Below are positions 1-10,062 of a stretch of DNA of 64,000 bases, one piece after another. The position numbers were made by a program, and so were the translations under genes. This DNA comes from Roseibium album (GTDB lineage: Bacteria > Pseudomonadota > Alphaproteobacteria > Rhizobiales > Stappiaceae). Under the pieces are notes generated by a model. The model did no database searches. It was not told the DNA's origin and worked only from the letters and a program-made list of their open reading frames with translations. Each line of letters starts with the position of its first letter. Positions within the stretch are counted from its first letter, which is position 1. The DNA is taken from NCBI RefSeq assembly GCF_001404515.1, contig NZ_CXWE01000004.1, positions 687,341-751,340 on the forward strand, given 5' to 3'.

Positions 1-437
1 CCGATCACGGCTTCGAGCGGTTCGTAGTCCACCTCAAGCATTTCGGCCGCATTTCTCGCCGTGTTGCTATCGTCGGCGACAATGAAGGCAATGGCATCGC
101 CGACATGCCGCACTTCGTCCTTGCAAAGCAAGGGCTGCGGCGGCAGCCAGTGGTCGGTTCCGTCGATCTGCTTCAACCGGGCCATTGTCGGCAGCGTAAA
201 GCCCTCGACATCACCGCCAGTCAGCACAAGATGAACGCCTTCCAGCGCACTGACGTCGGATGCGTTTTCGACACTTATCTTGGCGTGGGCCATTGCCGAA
301 TACACCATGACGCCGTGAAGACAGCCTTCAGGCCGATAATCGCCGGTGTAAATTCCCTGACCGGTGATGAGCGGTTGATCTTCCTTGCGGCGCAAAGGCG
401 CGCCGACACCGAATTTCGGAGTGACCATCTTGTTCAT
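1..437 (-). CDS. Xanthine dehydrogenase/aldehyde oxidase family molybdopterin-binding subunit (5' part)
   Basis: Only the N-terminal 145 codons are present; the gene runs off the left edge. The protein starts MNKMVTPKFGVGAPLRRKED and continues with ITGQGIYTGDY, VMVYSAMAHAKI and later VRHVGDAIAFIVAD. This is the usual beginning of the large Mo-cofactor subunit of CO dehydrogenase/xanthine dehydrogenase-like hydroxylases, namely the a/b hammerhead domain. These enzymes hydroxylate or oxidise heterocycles or aldehydes together with FAD and 2Fe-2S subunits, which would have to lie outside the window. The start is the ATG ending at 437; an internal ATG three codons later is possible. The family is clear, the substrate cannot be told. 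Confidence 0.85.
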   Translation of the reverse strand, partial: MNKMVTPKFGVGAPLRRKEDQPLITGQGIYTGDYRPEGCLHGVMVYSAMAHAKISVENASDVSALEGVHLVLTGGDVEGFTLPTMARLKQIDGTDHWLPPQPLLCKDEVRHVGDAIAFIVADDSNTARNAAEMLEVDYEPLEAVI

Positions 438-808
438 AAATCTGGACCTGTGTTTTGGGAGGAGTTTCCCTGGAAATCAGAAGACCGAATGCAACGGATA
501 TGCATCCAAGTTGGCCCCGAAGACCACTGTAACCAGTGGATCTGTTGTGTTTTGTGCCTCGAAACCGCCGTGCTGCCAAGTGAAATATAACCGGTTCGGC
601 GGATAAGGCAAACATTGCAGTGACAGCTTTCCTTCCGGTCAAAATGGGCATAGCCTATGCCGATTACCACCTATTGAATGACCGAACGGGCACGCGTGCG
701 CACTCGTATCGTGTATCTGTCCCTGCAACCGTTCGTTCCGGGAAACAACATTGAAACCCGATTGAAAAACAGGCCCGGACCGGGGCGCCTGCCGCCAGAG
801 GACTTCAT
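438..808. other. Intergenic region between divergent genes
   Basis: This 371-bp stretch separates the leftward molybdo-subunit gene from the rightward EamA gene and must hold both promoters. I see no convincing gene. The short open frames in it lack ribosome binding sites and recognisable protein features. Confidence 0.6.
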
Positions 809-1750
809 TTGCTGAAACGTGTCGAGAAGAAAATTGTGGCCATGACGGTCGATCTTCCGTCCAACACCATTGGTGCGCTGTGGGTATTACTGGCGGCATT
901 CGGATTTTCCATCATGGTGGCTTTGATCAAGTTCGTTGGCCGGGATCTGAGCGTCTTTCAGATCCTCTTCGTCCGACAGGCCGTCATGCTCGCCATTGTC
1001 GCCCCGACGATCATACGCGGCCTGCCGACCTCACTGGTCACGAAGCGGCCGGGGCTTCAACTCGCTCGTGTTCTCATCGCTGCAACGGCCATGTTGTGTG
1101 GTTTCACCGCCGTCATCGAGCTGCCGCTGGCCGATGCAACGGCGATCAGTTTCTCCCGCACCTTTTTCATCACGATTTTTGCCATCTGGTTTTTGAACGA
1201 AATCGTTGGTGTCCACCGCTGGGGCGCGACCATCGTCGGTTTTCTCGGTGTGGTACTCATGCTGCGCCCGGGTGCAGACGGCATCGTCGATCCCCACGCC
1301 CTGCTCGCGATTGCCGGCGCAGCCGGTGCCGGCATGGTCATGATCGTTGTCCGTATCCTGACGCGAACAGACCCGCCGGTGACCATCCTCACCTACCAGG
1401 CGTTCGGGGTCGGTCTGATCATGCTTGTGCCGGCGGTTCTGACCTGGCAGGCACCAAGCTTGCACCAGTGGCTGCTTCTCCTGCTGGTCGGCATTGTTTC
1501 CTGGGCAGCACAGCTTGCAAACATCAAGGGCTACAAGGCAGGCGAAGCAACCGCCATTGCCTCCCTGGACTACACCCGGCTTCTCTACGCGACCATATTG
1601 GGCGCGCTTGTCTTCGGCCACTGGCCGAGCGTGGAAACCCTCGCCGGCGCCACCATCATCATTGCTGCGTCAATCTATACTGTTCGCCGCGAAATCAAGC
1701 GCGGCCGCGAACTGGCGCGCGCCGCAGAAGGTCGCGGGGAATCCCACTGA
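809..1750 (+). CDS. DMT superfamily (EamA) exporter
   Basis: The 313-residue hydrophobic protein has about ten predicted membrane helices in two homologous halves, roughly residues 20-150 and 165-300, the layout of EamA/DMT transporters. The glycine-rich second helix (FLGVVLMLRPGADG) and the last segment (GALVFGHWPSVETLAGATII) are typical of the family. The TTG at 809 has AGAGGA six bases upstream. An ATG at 842 (MTVDLPSNTIG) is the alternative start and matches usual family N-termini equally well. These proteins export metabolites or amino acids across the inner membrane. Substrate unknown, and no neighbour hints at one. Confidence 0.85.
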   Translation: MLKRVEKKIVAMTVDLPSNTIGALWVLLAAFGFSIMVALIKFVGRDLSVFQILFVRQAVMLAIVAPTIIRGLPTSLVTKRPGLQLARVLIAATAMLCGFTAVIELPLADATAISFSRTFFITIFAIWFLNEIVGVHRWGATIVGFLGVVLMLRPGADGIVDPHALLAIAGAAGAGMVMIVVRILTRTDPPVTILTYQAFGVGLIMLVPAVLTWQAPSLHQWLLLLLVGIVSWAAQLANIKGYKAGEATAIASLDYTRLLYATILGALVFGHWPSVETLAGATIIIAASIYTVRREIKRGRELARAAEGRGESH

Positions 1751-1802
1751 GGCGCGGGATCCGAAAAGAACGACATCGTGTGTTGCGCACGTTGGAGAAT
1801 GT

Positions 1803-3473
1803 TCAGGCGCTTTGCGCTTCGGATTGCGCGCGCTTCTGCGCCTCTTCCTCGACCAGTTCCTTCTTGGAAAGTTTGCCGACCATCGTCTTGGGAAGTTCAT
1901 CCCGGAACTCGAATTCACGTGGCATTTCAATGGAAGACAGATGTTCTTTCAGGAATGTCTTCATGTCTTCACCTGTCATGGAATGGCCCTCCTTAAGCTT
2001 GATGAAAGCCTTGGGAGACTGACCGCGATATTCGTCCGGGATCGCGATGACGATCGTCTCGTCCACCGCTTCGTTCTGGTAGATCGCTTCCTCGATGACA
2101 CGCGGATAGACGTTGTAACCCGAACACAGGATCAGGTCCTTGATCCGGTCGACCAGATAAATGAAGCCTTCGTCATCCTGATAGCCGACATCGCCCGTAT
2201 GCAGATAGCCCTCGGCGGTAATCGTGTCCGCCGTGGCGTCATCCCGCTTCCAGTAACCCTTCATGATCTGCGGTCCGTGAAGCAGAAGTTCGCCCTTCTC
2301 GCCTGCGGCGACCTCGGTCGTCCGGTCTTCGATGCTGACAAACCGGGCGCTGGTGCCCGGCACAAGACGGCCGATGGAACCCGCGCGCCGGTTCTCGTCG
2401 AGCGGGTTGACCGCCGCGACCGGTGAGGATTCGGTAAGGCCATAGCCTTCAACCAACACGCAGCCCGTCAACTTCTCGAAACTCTGCTTGACCTCGACCG
2501 GCAACGGCGCACCACCTGAGAGACACAGCGAAATGCTCGACAGGTCGTAATTCGCAGTCATCGGAGAATTGTTGATCGCGGTATAAAGCGTTGGCACGCC
2601 CGGAAACAGTGTCACCTGCTTGCGCTTGACGGCTTCAAGCAGTGCTTTCAGTTCAAAGCGTGGCTGCAGGACCATTTCTGCACCCAAGATAATCGAAAGG
2701 TTCTGGGCAACGGTCATGGCGAAGACGTGAAAGAACGGCAACACGCACAGCATCTTTTCTTCACCGAGACGCGCTTTTTCGAAGACGCAGCGCATTTGCT
2801 CGATATTGGCCGACAGATTCTGATGCGTCAGCATTGCACCCTTGGGAACACCGGTCGTGCCACCGGTATACTGAAGCACGGCGATATCGTCATGGGGATC
2901 GATCTCGACCGGCTTCGGACTGTTCCCCCTGGTCTGTAGCTCATCGAACCACACATGCGCCTCATCGCGTGGAATGTCCGCCAGTTCCTTGCGCTTGAAG
3001 AGGCTGAAAAGCACCTTCTTGATCGTGGGAAGACAAAACGTCATCGGGCACACGATGATCTTGTCGAGGATCTTTTCCTTCCGGACTTCCTCGACCTTGT
3101 CGTAGATCACTTTCAGATCCATCGTCACCATGATGCGCACATCGGCATCGCGCGCCTGAAAGGCAATTTCACGTTCGACATAGAGCGGATTGAAGTTGGC
3201 GACCGTGCCGCCGATCTTCAAAATCGCGAAGTAGAAGATCGTGTAATAGGGCGTATTTGGAAGGCAAAGTCCTACATGCACGCCCGGTCCGACACCCATG
3301 GCCTGAAGGCCCGCGGCCGTGCTGTCCACAAGGGCACCGAGTTCGGAATAGGTCCAGACCTTGCCCATGAAATCGGCGGCCGGCCGGTCGCCGAACTGTG
3401 CGACGGTGCTTTCCAGATATTCGTGTACCGGACGGGCGTCAAATGCCGCGTTCCATTCCTCCGCAGTCGTCAT
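1803..3473 (-). CDS. fadD: Long-chain fatty acid--CoA ligase
   Basis: The 556-residue protein is an AMP-forming acyl-CoA synthetase (ANL superfamily). The P-loop motif YTGGTTGVPKGAM lies near residue 205, GYGLTESSP near 330, the TGD motif with DEGFIYLVDRIKD near 430-450, and the C-terminal lysine motif (TMVGKLSKKELV) close to the end. Members activate fatty acids with ATP and CoA for beta-oxidation or lipid synthesis. ATG 3473 is preceded by GGAG at good spacing; a TTG four codons upstream has none. The gene stands alone, converging on the EamA gene 52 bp away. Chain-length preference is inferred from overall similarity only. Confidence 0.88.
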   Translation of the reverse strand: MTTAEEWNAAFDARPVHEYLESTVAQFGDRPAADFMGKVWTYSELGALVDSTAAGLQAMGVGPGVHVGLCLPNTPYYTIFYFAILKIGGTVANFNPLYVEREIAFQARDADVRIMVTMDLKVIYDKVEEVRKEKILDKIIVCPMTFCLPTIKKVLFSLFKRKELADIPRDEAHVWFDELQTRGNSPKPVEIDPHDDIAVLQYTGGTTGVPKGAMLTHQNLSANIEQMRCVFEKARLGEEKMLCVLPFFHVFAMTVAQNLSIILGAEMVLQPRFELKALLEAVKRKQVTLFPGVPTLYTAINNSPMTANYDLSSISLCLSGGAPLPVEVKQSFEKLTGCVLVEGYGLTESSPVAAVNPLDENRRAGSIGRLVPGTSARFVSIEDRTTEVAAGEKGELLLHGPQIMKGYWKRDDATADTITAEGYLHTGDVGYQDDEGFIYLVDRIKDLILCSGYNVYPRVIEEAIYQNEAVDETIVIAIPDEYRGQSPKAFIKLKEGHSMTGEDMKTFLKEHLSSIEMPREFEFRDELPKTMVGKLSKKELVEEEAQKRAQSEAQSA

Positions 3474-3778
3474 AACGTTCTCCAACGCGTTATTTTCGCT
3501 TCAATCTCTGGCAGATGAAATCCGGTCTCGTGCGAACTCCCAATATGTCCGCCCGAAACGATTTCCTCCTCACCGGCACCAGGTAGATTGAATGCGCCAC
3601 CTCTTCGGGTCCCTTCTGACATGACGCAACCTTCCGTTCACGTCAACTCGCGACGTAACGACATCTCTTCATTTTTTTGCAATCGCGAACCATAAGATGA
3701 AGATAAGTCCACAGCACCGGATAGCAATACCGGCGAGAAATCAGAAACTTATCAAGAGCCACGAAATTGATCTCCGAT
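3474..3778. other. Intergenic region upstream of the acyl-CoA ligase
   Basis: These 305 bp lie between the start of the ligase gene and the stop codon of the leftward ATPase gene. They should carry the ligase promoter. I see no convincing gene, hairpin terminator or repeat here. Confidence 0.5.
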
Positions 3779-4936
3779 TTAGCGTTTCGGCCAGTTCCAA
3801 CGAGGCAATTCTTCCGCATCGACAACCGTTTCCCCCAGTTCCTTGCGCAACTCGTAGCGCACGCAGCCGGAGAGTTTTGCAAGTGTGCCAACCAGATCAT
3901 GCGCGTGGGACACCACAATGACCTGGGTCTTTTCCGCAGCTCTCGCAATCAGCCGGGCCAGAGGTTCCAGCAGGTCAGGATGGAGGCTGGTTTCGGGTTC
4001 GTTCAAGACGATCAGGGGAGCCGGACGCGGTGACAAAAGAGCTGCCGTCAGCAACAGATACCGCAACGTGCCATCCGAAAGCTCGCTCGACCGAAGCGGC
4101 CGCAACAACCCCCTTTGCGTCATGAACAGTTCGAAGTAACCCTCATTGACGGTCACGTTGATCGAGGCGCCGGGAAATGCATCGTCGATTGCTTCGCCCA
4201 GCGCGACTTCGTCACCGATTTCCAAAATGGTCTGCAGTGCAGCGGCAAGATCACCGCCATCAGCGCTCAAAACAGGTGTTCTTGTTCCTATTCTGGGAAA
4301 ACGGGCGGGTGCATCCCGATCTGTCCGAAGATGATCGTAGAACCGCCAGGCACGCATGCGCTCACGCATTACAAGAAGTTCCAGTCCGTCCTTCGGATCT
4401 GCGGCATGGGTCATCATGCTGTCGAAACGGGCAAGATTCTGGTAGACGGGTATCCGTTGCCCCTGGCTGTTCAGGACCCTCGCCGTCGGTCCGTTTCTGC
4501 CGGCGATCTCGTTCGAGCGCGACAGGGCCTCGCCTGCCCACAGGGCTTCTGCCTTGATCTCCGGGTCCATCGAAAACAGCGAGCGTCCTGCATCCGCCGG
4601 CAGTCCAAGATCGATTGCATAGCCATAATCTTCATCCGCGAACCCGAGCTTCAGGCTTACCACGTTCTTGCGAATGGTACCCTGCACAGGCACCTCGCCA
4701 CTCTTCATCCTTCTTGAAAAGGCTTCCGGCCCAGCCCACAAGGTGGACTGCAGTCCACCTTCGGCGGCCAGCGATGCAATCGCCTGCCCCTGCGCCACCT
4801 CCGCAAGCAGGCGGATCGAGCGGTAAAGACTGGATTTGCCGCTGCCGTTTGCACCGGTCACCAGCGTGATCCGATCCAACGGCAGAACAAGATCCCTCAA
4901 GGATCGGTATCCGGAGACGGCAAGGGTAAGGATCAT
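3779..4936 (-). CDS. AAA family ATPase (RecF/SMC-like, stand-alone)
   Basis: The 385-residue protein has an N-terminal Walker A (VTGANGSGKSSL, about residues 26-37), an inserted middle region, a signature-like segment (LRSSELSDGTLRYL, about 280) and a Walker B with D-loop (PLIVLNEPETSLHPDLL, about 303-319), followed by VIVVSHAHDLV. This is the ABC-type head of RecF/AAA_21-like predicted ATPases without a long coiled coil. Some relatives act with a partner nuclease in defence (OLD or Gabija-like); here no nuclease domain or partner gene is adjacent. Function cannot be assigned beyond ATP hydrolysis. It is followed by a 305-bp gap and the ligase gene. Confidence 0.8.
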   Translation of the reverse strand: MILTLAVSGYRSLRDLVLPLDRITLVTGANGSGKSSLYRSIRLLAEVAQGQAIASLAAEGGLQSTLWAGPEAFSRRMKSGEVPVQGTIRKNVVSLKLGFADEDYGYAIDLGLPADAGRSLFSMDPEIKAEALWAGEALSRSNEIAGRNGPTARVLNSQGQRIPVYQNLARFDSMMTHAADPKDGLELLVMRERMRAWRFYDHLRTDRDAPARFPRIGTRTPVLSADGGDLAAALQTILEIGDEVALGEAIDDAFPGASINVTVNEGYFELFMTQRGLLRPLRSSELSDGTLRYLLLTAALLSPRPAPLIVLNEPETSLHPDLLEPLARLIARAAEKTQVIVVSHAHDLVGTLAKLSGCVRYELRKELGETVVDAEELPRWNWPKR

Positions 4937-5016
4937 CTGAACCGGTGGCTCCGTGAATGGATTTCAGCTACCATTGCGCGCATGTTCTGCAGTATCCTCC
5001 GATGGGTGACGGATAG

Positions 5017-5562
5017 ATGTATAATCCCAGAGAAGCCACTGAAGACAGACATACACACAATCTGGCGATTCTGTGTTTTGCAGGCTTTGTGTGCCTTTTA
5101 GCGGTCTATTTCCATTATGACAGCGGATTGAAATACTGGCTGCTGGAATTCTTCGGCGAAAAGACCCCGGGAACGGTCCTGAGCATTCAGGATATGAACC
5201 ACGAACAGCTGACCCTGAAAGAAGCTCTTCACAAGTCTCCGCGCAACACATTGAAAAACAGCACTCACAGGTTTACGCACGATGTGCTTGTTGTCGAAGT
5301 AACTCAGCCGGGAAACGCACCGCAAGTCCTGACTTTCTGGGTTCCCGGGCAGTGGTCGGCCGGTTTGCACTCAGATCAGACCTCGATCACTTACCTTCCC
5401 GTCAATCCCAGGATTGCCTATCCGACAGACCTGCTGGAGAACTTTTCCTTCGACGGAAAGCTGCTTGTCTGGTCATTGATCGCCGGAGCGGTGATCCTGT
5501 TTCTTGCCATGAGAACAGCGCAAAGCTGGAACAGGTTCAGAAACGGGATGCGCCACTACTGA
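5017..5562 (+). CDS. Membrane protein, DUF3592-like
   Basis: The 181-residue protein has one hydrophobic helix near residues 17-37 (LAILCFAGFVCLLAVYF), an extramembrane central part of about 100 residues, and a second helix near 150-168 (LLVWSLIAGAVILFLAM). The central part contains GTVLSIQ and a later YLPVNPRIAYP segment. This resembles DUF3592 proteins, whose function is unknown. It converges on adenine deaminase with 17 bp between the stop codons. The assignment rests on pattern, not on a strong motif. Confidence 0.65.
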   Translation: MYNPREATEDRHTHNLAILCFAGFVCLLAVYFHYDSGLKYWLLEFFGEKTPGTVLSIQDMNHEQLTLKEALHKSPRNTLKNSTHRFTHDVLVVEVTQPGNAPQVLTFWVPGQWSAGLHSDQTSITYLPVNPRIAYPTDLLENFSFDGKLLVWSLIAGAVILFLAMRTAQSWNRFRNGMRHY

Positions 5563-5579
5563 TTGATTTCAAGAGCACA

Positions 5580-7301
5580 TCAGGAACCCTGATCAACAAG
5601 CTCGAACTTGTCGACGTCGAAGACGCCCAGATCGGTTATCTTCAGATGCGGAATGACCGGAAGTGGCAGGAACGCGACCTGAAGGAACGGTTCCTCGAGC
5701 GTACAGCCGAGCAACCTGGCAGCAGCACGCAGGGATTCAAGGTCGGATCTGACAGTCTCGAACGGCTCCAGGCTCATCAGCCCGGCGAGAGGCAATGCGA
5801 GTTCGGCCTTGACGCCCTCCGTGTCCGCGACTGCGAACCCGCCATTCATTGCTACAACCCGATTCACGGCATGAGACATTGCTGCATCATTGGCTCCGAC
5901 AACACAAATATTGTGGCTGTCATGTCCAACAGAACTTGCGATTGCGCCGCTTGTCATGCCGAAACCATGGACAAAACCGCGGCCGACATGACCAAGCCCC
6001 CTGTGCCGTTCGACGACAGCAACTTTCAAAACATCCTGTTCCAGGTCGACCAGTGTCTTGCCCCCGGAGACGGGAAGTCTCTTCACCAGATGTTCGGTAA
6101 TGATTTTTCCAGGCAGAACACCAATGACGGACGTGTCACTGTTGCGCGCCGGGACGTCGAAAGTACCGGGTGTGACCGGTTCAAGTTTGACGCTGTTCAG
6201 CCCGACCGGTGCAACAGACCCGCGGCTGGAAAAGGCGGCGTCGTTCGCAAGTACGCCACCGGCGAGCACCTGTTCGATGCCGCATCCCTCGAAATCGTTC
6301 AACAGAACGATATCGGCGCGTTTTCCAGGTGCGATTGCGCCGCGGTCCTTCAGACCGAAAGCGTTGGCCGCAGACCAGCTGGCGGCCCGATAGGCATCAA
6401 GAGGACGGATACCCTTTGCAATCAGGCGCCGGATCATGCTGTCGAGATGGCCTTCTTCTGCAATATCGAGCGGGTTGCGGTCGTCGGTACAAAGAGCGAT
6501 GAACGCGGAAACATCCGGTGTCAGGATCGGAGCAAGGGCTTCCAGATCCTTTGATACCGAGCCCTCGCGCATCAGGATTGTCATGCCTTTGGAAAGCTTT
6601 TCCAACGCCTCTTCTGCAGTGGTCGCCTCATGGTCAGTCCGGATCCCCGCGGCGAGATAACCGTTCAGACCGAGGCCGGACAAAAGCGGCGCATGGCCAT
6701 CGATATGTCCATCCTGGAATGCCGCAAGCTTCGCCAGAACCTTGGGATCGCGTGCCAGCACGCCCGGAAAATTCATGAATTCTGCAAGGCCGATCACATT
6801 CGGATGATCGCGGAATGGCAAGAGATCATCAACTTCAAGGCAGGCTCCGGCCGTTTCAAAGGACGTTGCCGGGACGCACGAAGACAGGTTGATCCTGAGA
6901 TCCATGACGGTTTCAAGAGAAGCATCAAGGAAATACCGGATCCCTTCCGCACCAAGCACATTGGCGATTTCGTGGGGATCGCAAATGGCGGTGGTAACAC
7001 CGTGCGGCAAAACACAACGGTCGAATTCCAGGGGCGTGACCAGTGACGATTCAACATGCAGGTGTGTGTCGATAAAACCGGGAACGGCTGTCAGTCCCGC
7101 TCCAGGCAGTGCTACAGCACCTTCGTAGCTGCCATAGGTCCCGACAATACGGTCCCCGGTGACGGCAATGTCCGTTTCGCGGCTACTGCCGTCCATCACA
7201 TTGAAAAGCGTGACATTCTTTATGACCAGGTCCGCCGGCGCTTCGCCCGCCCCGGTGGCGATAGCCCGCGCAAGAAAAGCTTCGTCTTTTTTGACCGGCA
7301 T
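5580..7301 (-). CDS. ade: Adenine deaminase
   Basis: The 573-residue protein belongs to the amidohydrolase superfamily and matches the bacterial Ade (YicP) family, which converts adenine to hypoxanthine and ammonia in purine salvage. Visible motifs are [13 protein letters not shown] (metal-binding HxH), [11 protein letters not shown], the late active-site Asp in [12 protein letters not shown], and the Ade-specific C-terminal [14 protein letters not shown]. Length is normal for the family. ATG 7301 is chosen over the TTG immediately before it. It stands alone, divergent from the ROK regulator gene across a 314-bp AT-rich gap. The purine function is well supported, with no purine genes adjacent. 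Confidence 0.93.
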   Translation of the reverse strand: MPVKKDEAFLARAIATGAGEAPADLVIKNVTLFNVMDGSSRETDIAVTGDRIVGTYGSYEGAVALPGAGLTAVPGFIDTHLHVESSLVTPLEFDRCVLPHGVTTAICDPHEIANVLGAEGIRYFLDASLETVMDLRINLSSCVPATSFETAGACLEVDDLLPFRDHPNVIGLAEFMNFPGVLARDPKVLAKLAAFQDGHIDGHAPLLSGLGLNGYLAAGIRTDHEATTAEEALEKLSKGMTILMREGSVSKDLEALAPILTPDVSAFIALCTDDRNPLDIAEEGHLDSMIRRLIAKGIRPLDAYRAASWSAANAFGLKDRGAIAPGKRADIVLLNDFEGCGIEQVLAGGVLANDAAFSSRGSVAPVGLNSVKLEPVTPGTFDVPARNSDTSVIGVLPGKIITEHLVKRLPVSGGKTLVDLEQDVLKVAVVERHRGLGHVGRGFVHGFGMTSGAIASSVGHDSHNICVVGANDAAMSHAVNRVVAMNGGFAVADTEGVKAELALPLAGLMSLEPFETVRSDLESLRAAARLLGCTLEEPFLQVAFLPLPVIPHLKITDLGVFDVDKFELVDQGS

Positions 7302-7615
7302 CAACGTTCACTCCGATTCCCTTTTGAAACTCGACAATACGACTCCTGTGACCTCCGGCAATGGGCCTCAATGAAAAACGCATGGTTGCATCCGGGAATT
7401 CACTGGAGATCAATATGCCCATACGGAACTTTTTCTGTTATTGTCGAGACACCGATTTCTGCACATTTGTCAGCGCCTTACTGTTCCCCGAGGCAAAAAA
7501 CGTACTGGCCAACTAAAATAAGAATTGACAGATCGGTTCTGTAGGCGAATAATTTCATCAAAATTAATTATTATGGTACCGCCGGTTCAGCGAGACTTGT
7601 GCCTTGGGAGGGGCA
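7302..7615. other. Divergent promoter region, ade / ROK regulator
   Basis: This 314-bp region contains the outward promoters of ade and the ROK regulator gene. Its right half is AT-rich and includes the inverted repeat at 7548-7572. No gene is evident. Confidence 0.6.
7548..7572. promoter_or_regulatory. Candidate ROK-repressor operator (AATAATT-N11-AATTATT)
   Basis: Two perfect 7-bp inverted arms, AATAATT (7548-7554) and AATTATT (7566-7572), flank an 11-bp AT-rich spacer 43 bp before the ROK start codon. AT-rich dyads of this kind are bound by ROK repressors such as Mlc and NagC. Autoregulation, and control of frcBCAK through it, is inferred. Confidence 0.45.
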
Positions 7616-8944
7616 ATGAACGTGGAGGAGACCCGCACATCTGGCCGAGGCTCGAATTCCGCGCAGTTGCGGCGCTATAACGAGCGTATCGTCCTGCAGA
7701 TCCTGCGGCGCGCCGGCGAAGCATCCAAGGCGGAATTGGCCCGCGCGGTTCAACTGACCAACGCCGCAATCGGTGCGATCATCCAGGACCTGATCGAGGA
7801 AGACCTCATATTCGAGGCGGGCAAGCGCCATGACGGCAGCAGAGGTCAACCGGCCACGATACTGAAACTTGCACCAGACGGAGCCTTTTCATTCGGCGTC
7901 CGCCTTGACAGGACGAACCTCGAAACCGTCCTCATGGACTTCTCGGGCCATATTATCGACCGCCGTATTCACGACATGATTCTACCCGCACCGGAACAGG
8001 CGCTGGAAATCCTGAAGGAAGACCTGGAAAGTCTGCGCGCATTGTTGAGCGAGGAACTGCGGGAACGCATAACGGGCATCGGCCTGGCTCAACCGTTCAA
8101 TCTCGACGCCTGGCTTCACGAACTCGGGTTGCCGGAGGCGGATTTCAAGAAATGGAACGACTTTGATCTTGCCGCCGCGCTGGAAGAGGCGACGGGGTTG
8201 CCGGTCTTCGGCGAAAACGACGGGACCGCAGCCGCGGTTGCCGAATTGTTTTACGGACACGGCCGGCAGAACGACGATTTTCTGTATCTGTTCCTGGGGC
8301 CGGCCATCGGCGGTGGCCTCGTCCTGAAGGGCGATGTCATTCGCGGCTTGTCGGGAAACGCGGGCGATGTTGCATTCATGCCGGTACCGCCGAGCGGTCT
8401 TTCGACCGCGCCGAAACCAAAGCAACCCTGGGATCTGCTGCTGACAAGGGCTTCGCTGGTTTCATTGGCAAGGCACCTGTCTCCGGAAAATTTTGCGCAG
8501 CTCAGCAGGTCCGACCTGCAGGCAGCGGTGGAAGCGAATGATGCAAGATATCAGGAATGGCTCGAAGACTGTGCCTCGGCGGTCGGGCTCGCTTTGCGCT
8601 CGGCCTATGCGCTTCTCGACATTTCGCTCGTGGTTGTGGACGGCGACCTGAGAGGGGCTTTCCCCGAAGCATTCCAGCAGGCGCTTCAAAAAGCCGTGGA
8701 ACAGGCCGCTCCAGAAAAGCGCAAGTCTCCGGAAATCGTATTCGGCAGCTTTGCTCATGATGCCGGCGCGGTCGGCGCAGCGAGCCTGCCTCAGTTTTTC
8801 AACTTCTCGCCGAGGGCAACAATCCTGACGGGCGGGAAGGACAAGGGACCTGCCGGAGCTGGCAGCTCGGAAAACCGAGCCAGCTTTCCGGCAAGGGCAG
8901 CACGGTTGGGGTCACATCTGGCCACACCTGACCGTTCCGATTGA
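7616..8944 (+). CDS. ROK family transcriptional regulator of the fructose transporter
   Basis: The 442-residue protein has an N-terminal winged helix ([22 protein letters not shown], recognition part [14 protein letters not shown], about residues 25-65) followed by a ROK sugar-binding fold ([17 protein letters not shown] near 205, [12 protein letters not shown] near 235). The zinc cysteines (CGxxGC) of the ROK family are absent. ATG 7616 has GGGAGGGG directly upstream, which beats the earlier TTG. It lies 25 bp before the fructose-binding protein gene, in the same orientation, and so is probably its local regulator. It corresponds in position to frcR of rhizobial fructose loci. The ligand is inferred, not seen. 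Confidence 0.85.
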   Translation: MNVEETRTSGRGSNSAQLRRYNERIVLQILRRAGEASKAELARAVQLTNAAIGAIIQDLIEEDLIFEAGKRHDGSRGQPATILKLAPDGAFSFGVRLDRTNLETVLMDFSGHIIDRRIHDMILPAPEQALEILKEDLESLRALLSEELRERITGIGLAQPFNLDAWLHELGLPEADFKKWNDFDLAAALEEATGLPVFGENDGTAAAVAELFYGHGRQNDDFLYLFLGPAIGGGLVLKGDVIRGLSGNAGDVAFMPVPPSGLSTAPKPKQPWDLLLTRASLVSLARHLSPENFAQLSRSDLQAAVEANDARYQEWLEDCASAVGLALRSAYALLDISLVVVDGDLRGAFPEAFQQALQKAVEQAAPEKRKSPEIVFGSFAHDAGAVGAASLPQFFNFSPRATILTGGKDKGPAGAGSSENRASFPARAARLGSHLATPDRSD

Positions 8945-8969
8945 CAAAGGCCAGGGAGGAAAAACGCAA

Positions 8970-9986
8970 ATGATCCGCAAATTACTCGCGACATGCTCGG
9001 TTCTTGCAGCCATGGGAGTTGCTCCTGCGGCCGCGGCAGACATTACCGCCTGCCTGATCACCAAGACCGACACCAACCCGTTCTTCGTGAAGATGAAGGA
9101 AGGCGCGACAGCCAAGGCTGAAGAACTCGGCATTGAGCTGAAATCCTTTGCAGGAAAGGTCGACGGTGACCATGAAACCCAGGTGGCCGCGATCGAAACC
9201 TGCATCGCCGACGGAGCCAAAGGTATCCTGCTGACCGCATCCGATACCTCGTCAATCGTGCCGGCCGTGCAACAGGCACGGGACAACGGTCTTCTCGTGA
9301 TCGCTCTCGATACACCGCTTAGCCCGATCGACGCAGCCGACGCCACTTTCGCGACGGACAACTTCCTGGCTGGTGAACTGATCGGCAAGTGGGCTGCCGG
9401 TGCACTCGGCGACAAGGCAGCAGACGCGAAAATCGGCATGCTCGATCTTGCGATCAGCCAGCCGACCGTCGGCGTACTGCGTGATCAGGGTTTCCTTCAG
9501 GGCTTCGGTATCGATCTGGGAGACCCGAACAAGTGGGGCGATGAAACCGATTCACGCATCGTCGGCAACGACGTCACGCAGGGCAACGAGGAAGGTGGCC
9601 GTCGTGCGATGGAGAACCTGCTTGCCAAGGATCCGATGATCAACGTGGTCTACACGATCAACGAACCGGCCGCGGCCGGAGCTTATGAAGCGTTGAAGTC
9701 AATCGGCCGTGAAAACGACGTACTGATCGTTTCCGTGGATGGTGGCTGCCCCGGCGTACAGAACGTCAAGGACGGCGTCATCGGCGCGACTTCACAGCAG
9801 TATCCGCTTCTGATGGCCTCTCTCGGTATTGAAGCCATCAAGACCTGGGCGGACAATGGTGCAAAACCTGAGCCGACAGCCGGCAAGGACTTCTTTGACA
9901 CAGGTGTTGCACTTGTCACCGACCAGCCGGTTGACGGCGTCGATTCCATTGACACCGCAAAGGGCACGGATCTCTGCTGGGGTTAA
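8970..9986 (+). CDS. frcB: Fructose ABC transporter, periplasmic binding protein
   Basis: The 338-residue protein begins with a signal peptide (about residues 1-23, ending APAAAAD). It is a type 1 periplasmic sugar-binding protein, with [20 protein letters not shown] at the mature N-terminus and [17 protein letters not shown] in the second lobe. Gene order SBP-permease-ATPase-PfkB kinase reproduces the frcBCAK operon characterised in Sinorhizobium meliloti, which imports fructose, mannose and ribose. GGGAGG precedes the ATG. A strong hairpin terminator follows the gene, which would make this transcript more abundant than the rest of the operon. Confidence 0.88.
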   Translation: MIRKLLATCSVLAAMGVAPAAAADITACLITKTDTNPFFVKMKEGATAKAEELGIELKSFAGKVDGDHETQVAAIETCIADGAKGILLTASDTSSIVPAVQQARDNGLLVIALDTPLSPIDAADATFATDNFLAGELIGKWAAGALGDKAADAKIGMLDLAISQPTVGVLRDQGFLQGFGIDLGDPNKWGDETDSRIVGNDVTQGNEEGGRRAMENLLAKDPMINVVYTINEPAAAGAYEALKSIGRENDVLIVSVDGGCPGVQNVKDGVIGATSQQYPLLMASLGIEAIKTWADNGAKPEPTAGKDFFDTGVALVTDQPVDGVDSIDTAKGTDLCWG

Positions 9987-10004
9987 TTCCTGACAGAAAA
10001 CGGC

Positions 10005-10039
10005 AAAAAGGGGCGTGGCAATCCTTGCCCCTTTTTTTT
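10005..10039 (+). terminator. Intra-operon terminator between frcB and frcC
   Basis: The arms AAAAAGGGGC (10005-10014) and GCCCCTTTTT (from 10027) form a 10-bp stem followed by a T-run. It sits 18 bp after the frcB stop and 23 bp before the frcC start, so some readthrough is needed to express the permease. Confidence 0.8.
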
Positions 10040-10062
10040 AAGCGGCATAGAGGGAAACGGGC

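Noticed and set aside
3779..4936. AAA ATPase as part of a Gabija, OLD or similar defence system
   Set aside because: There is no Toprim/nuclease domain in the protein and no helicase or nuclease partner next to it.
5352..6554. 400-codon open frame on the plus strand
   Set aside because: It is opposite adenine deaminase and has no recognisable features.
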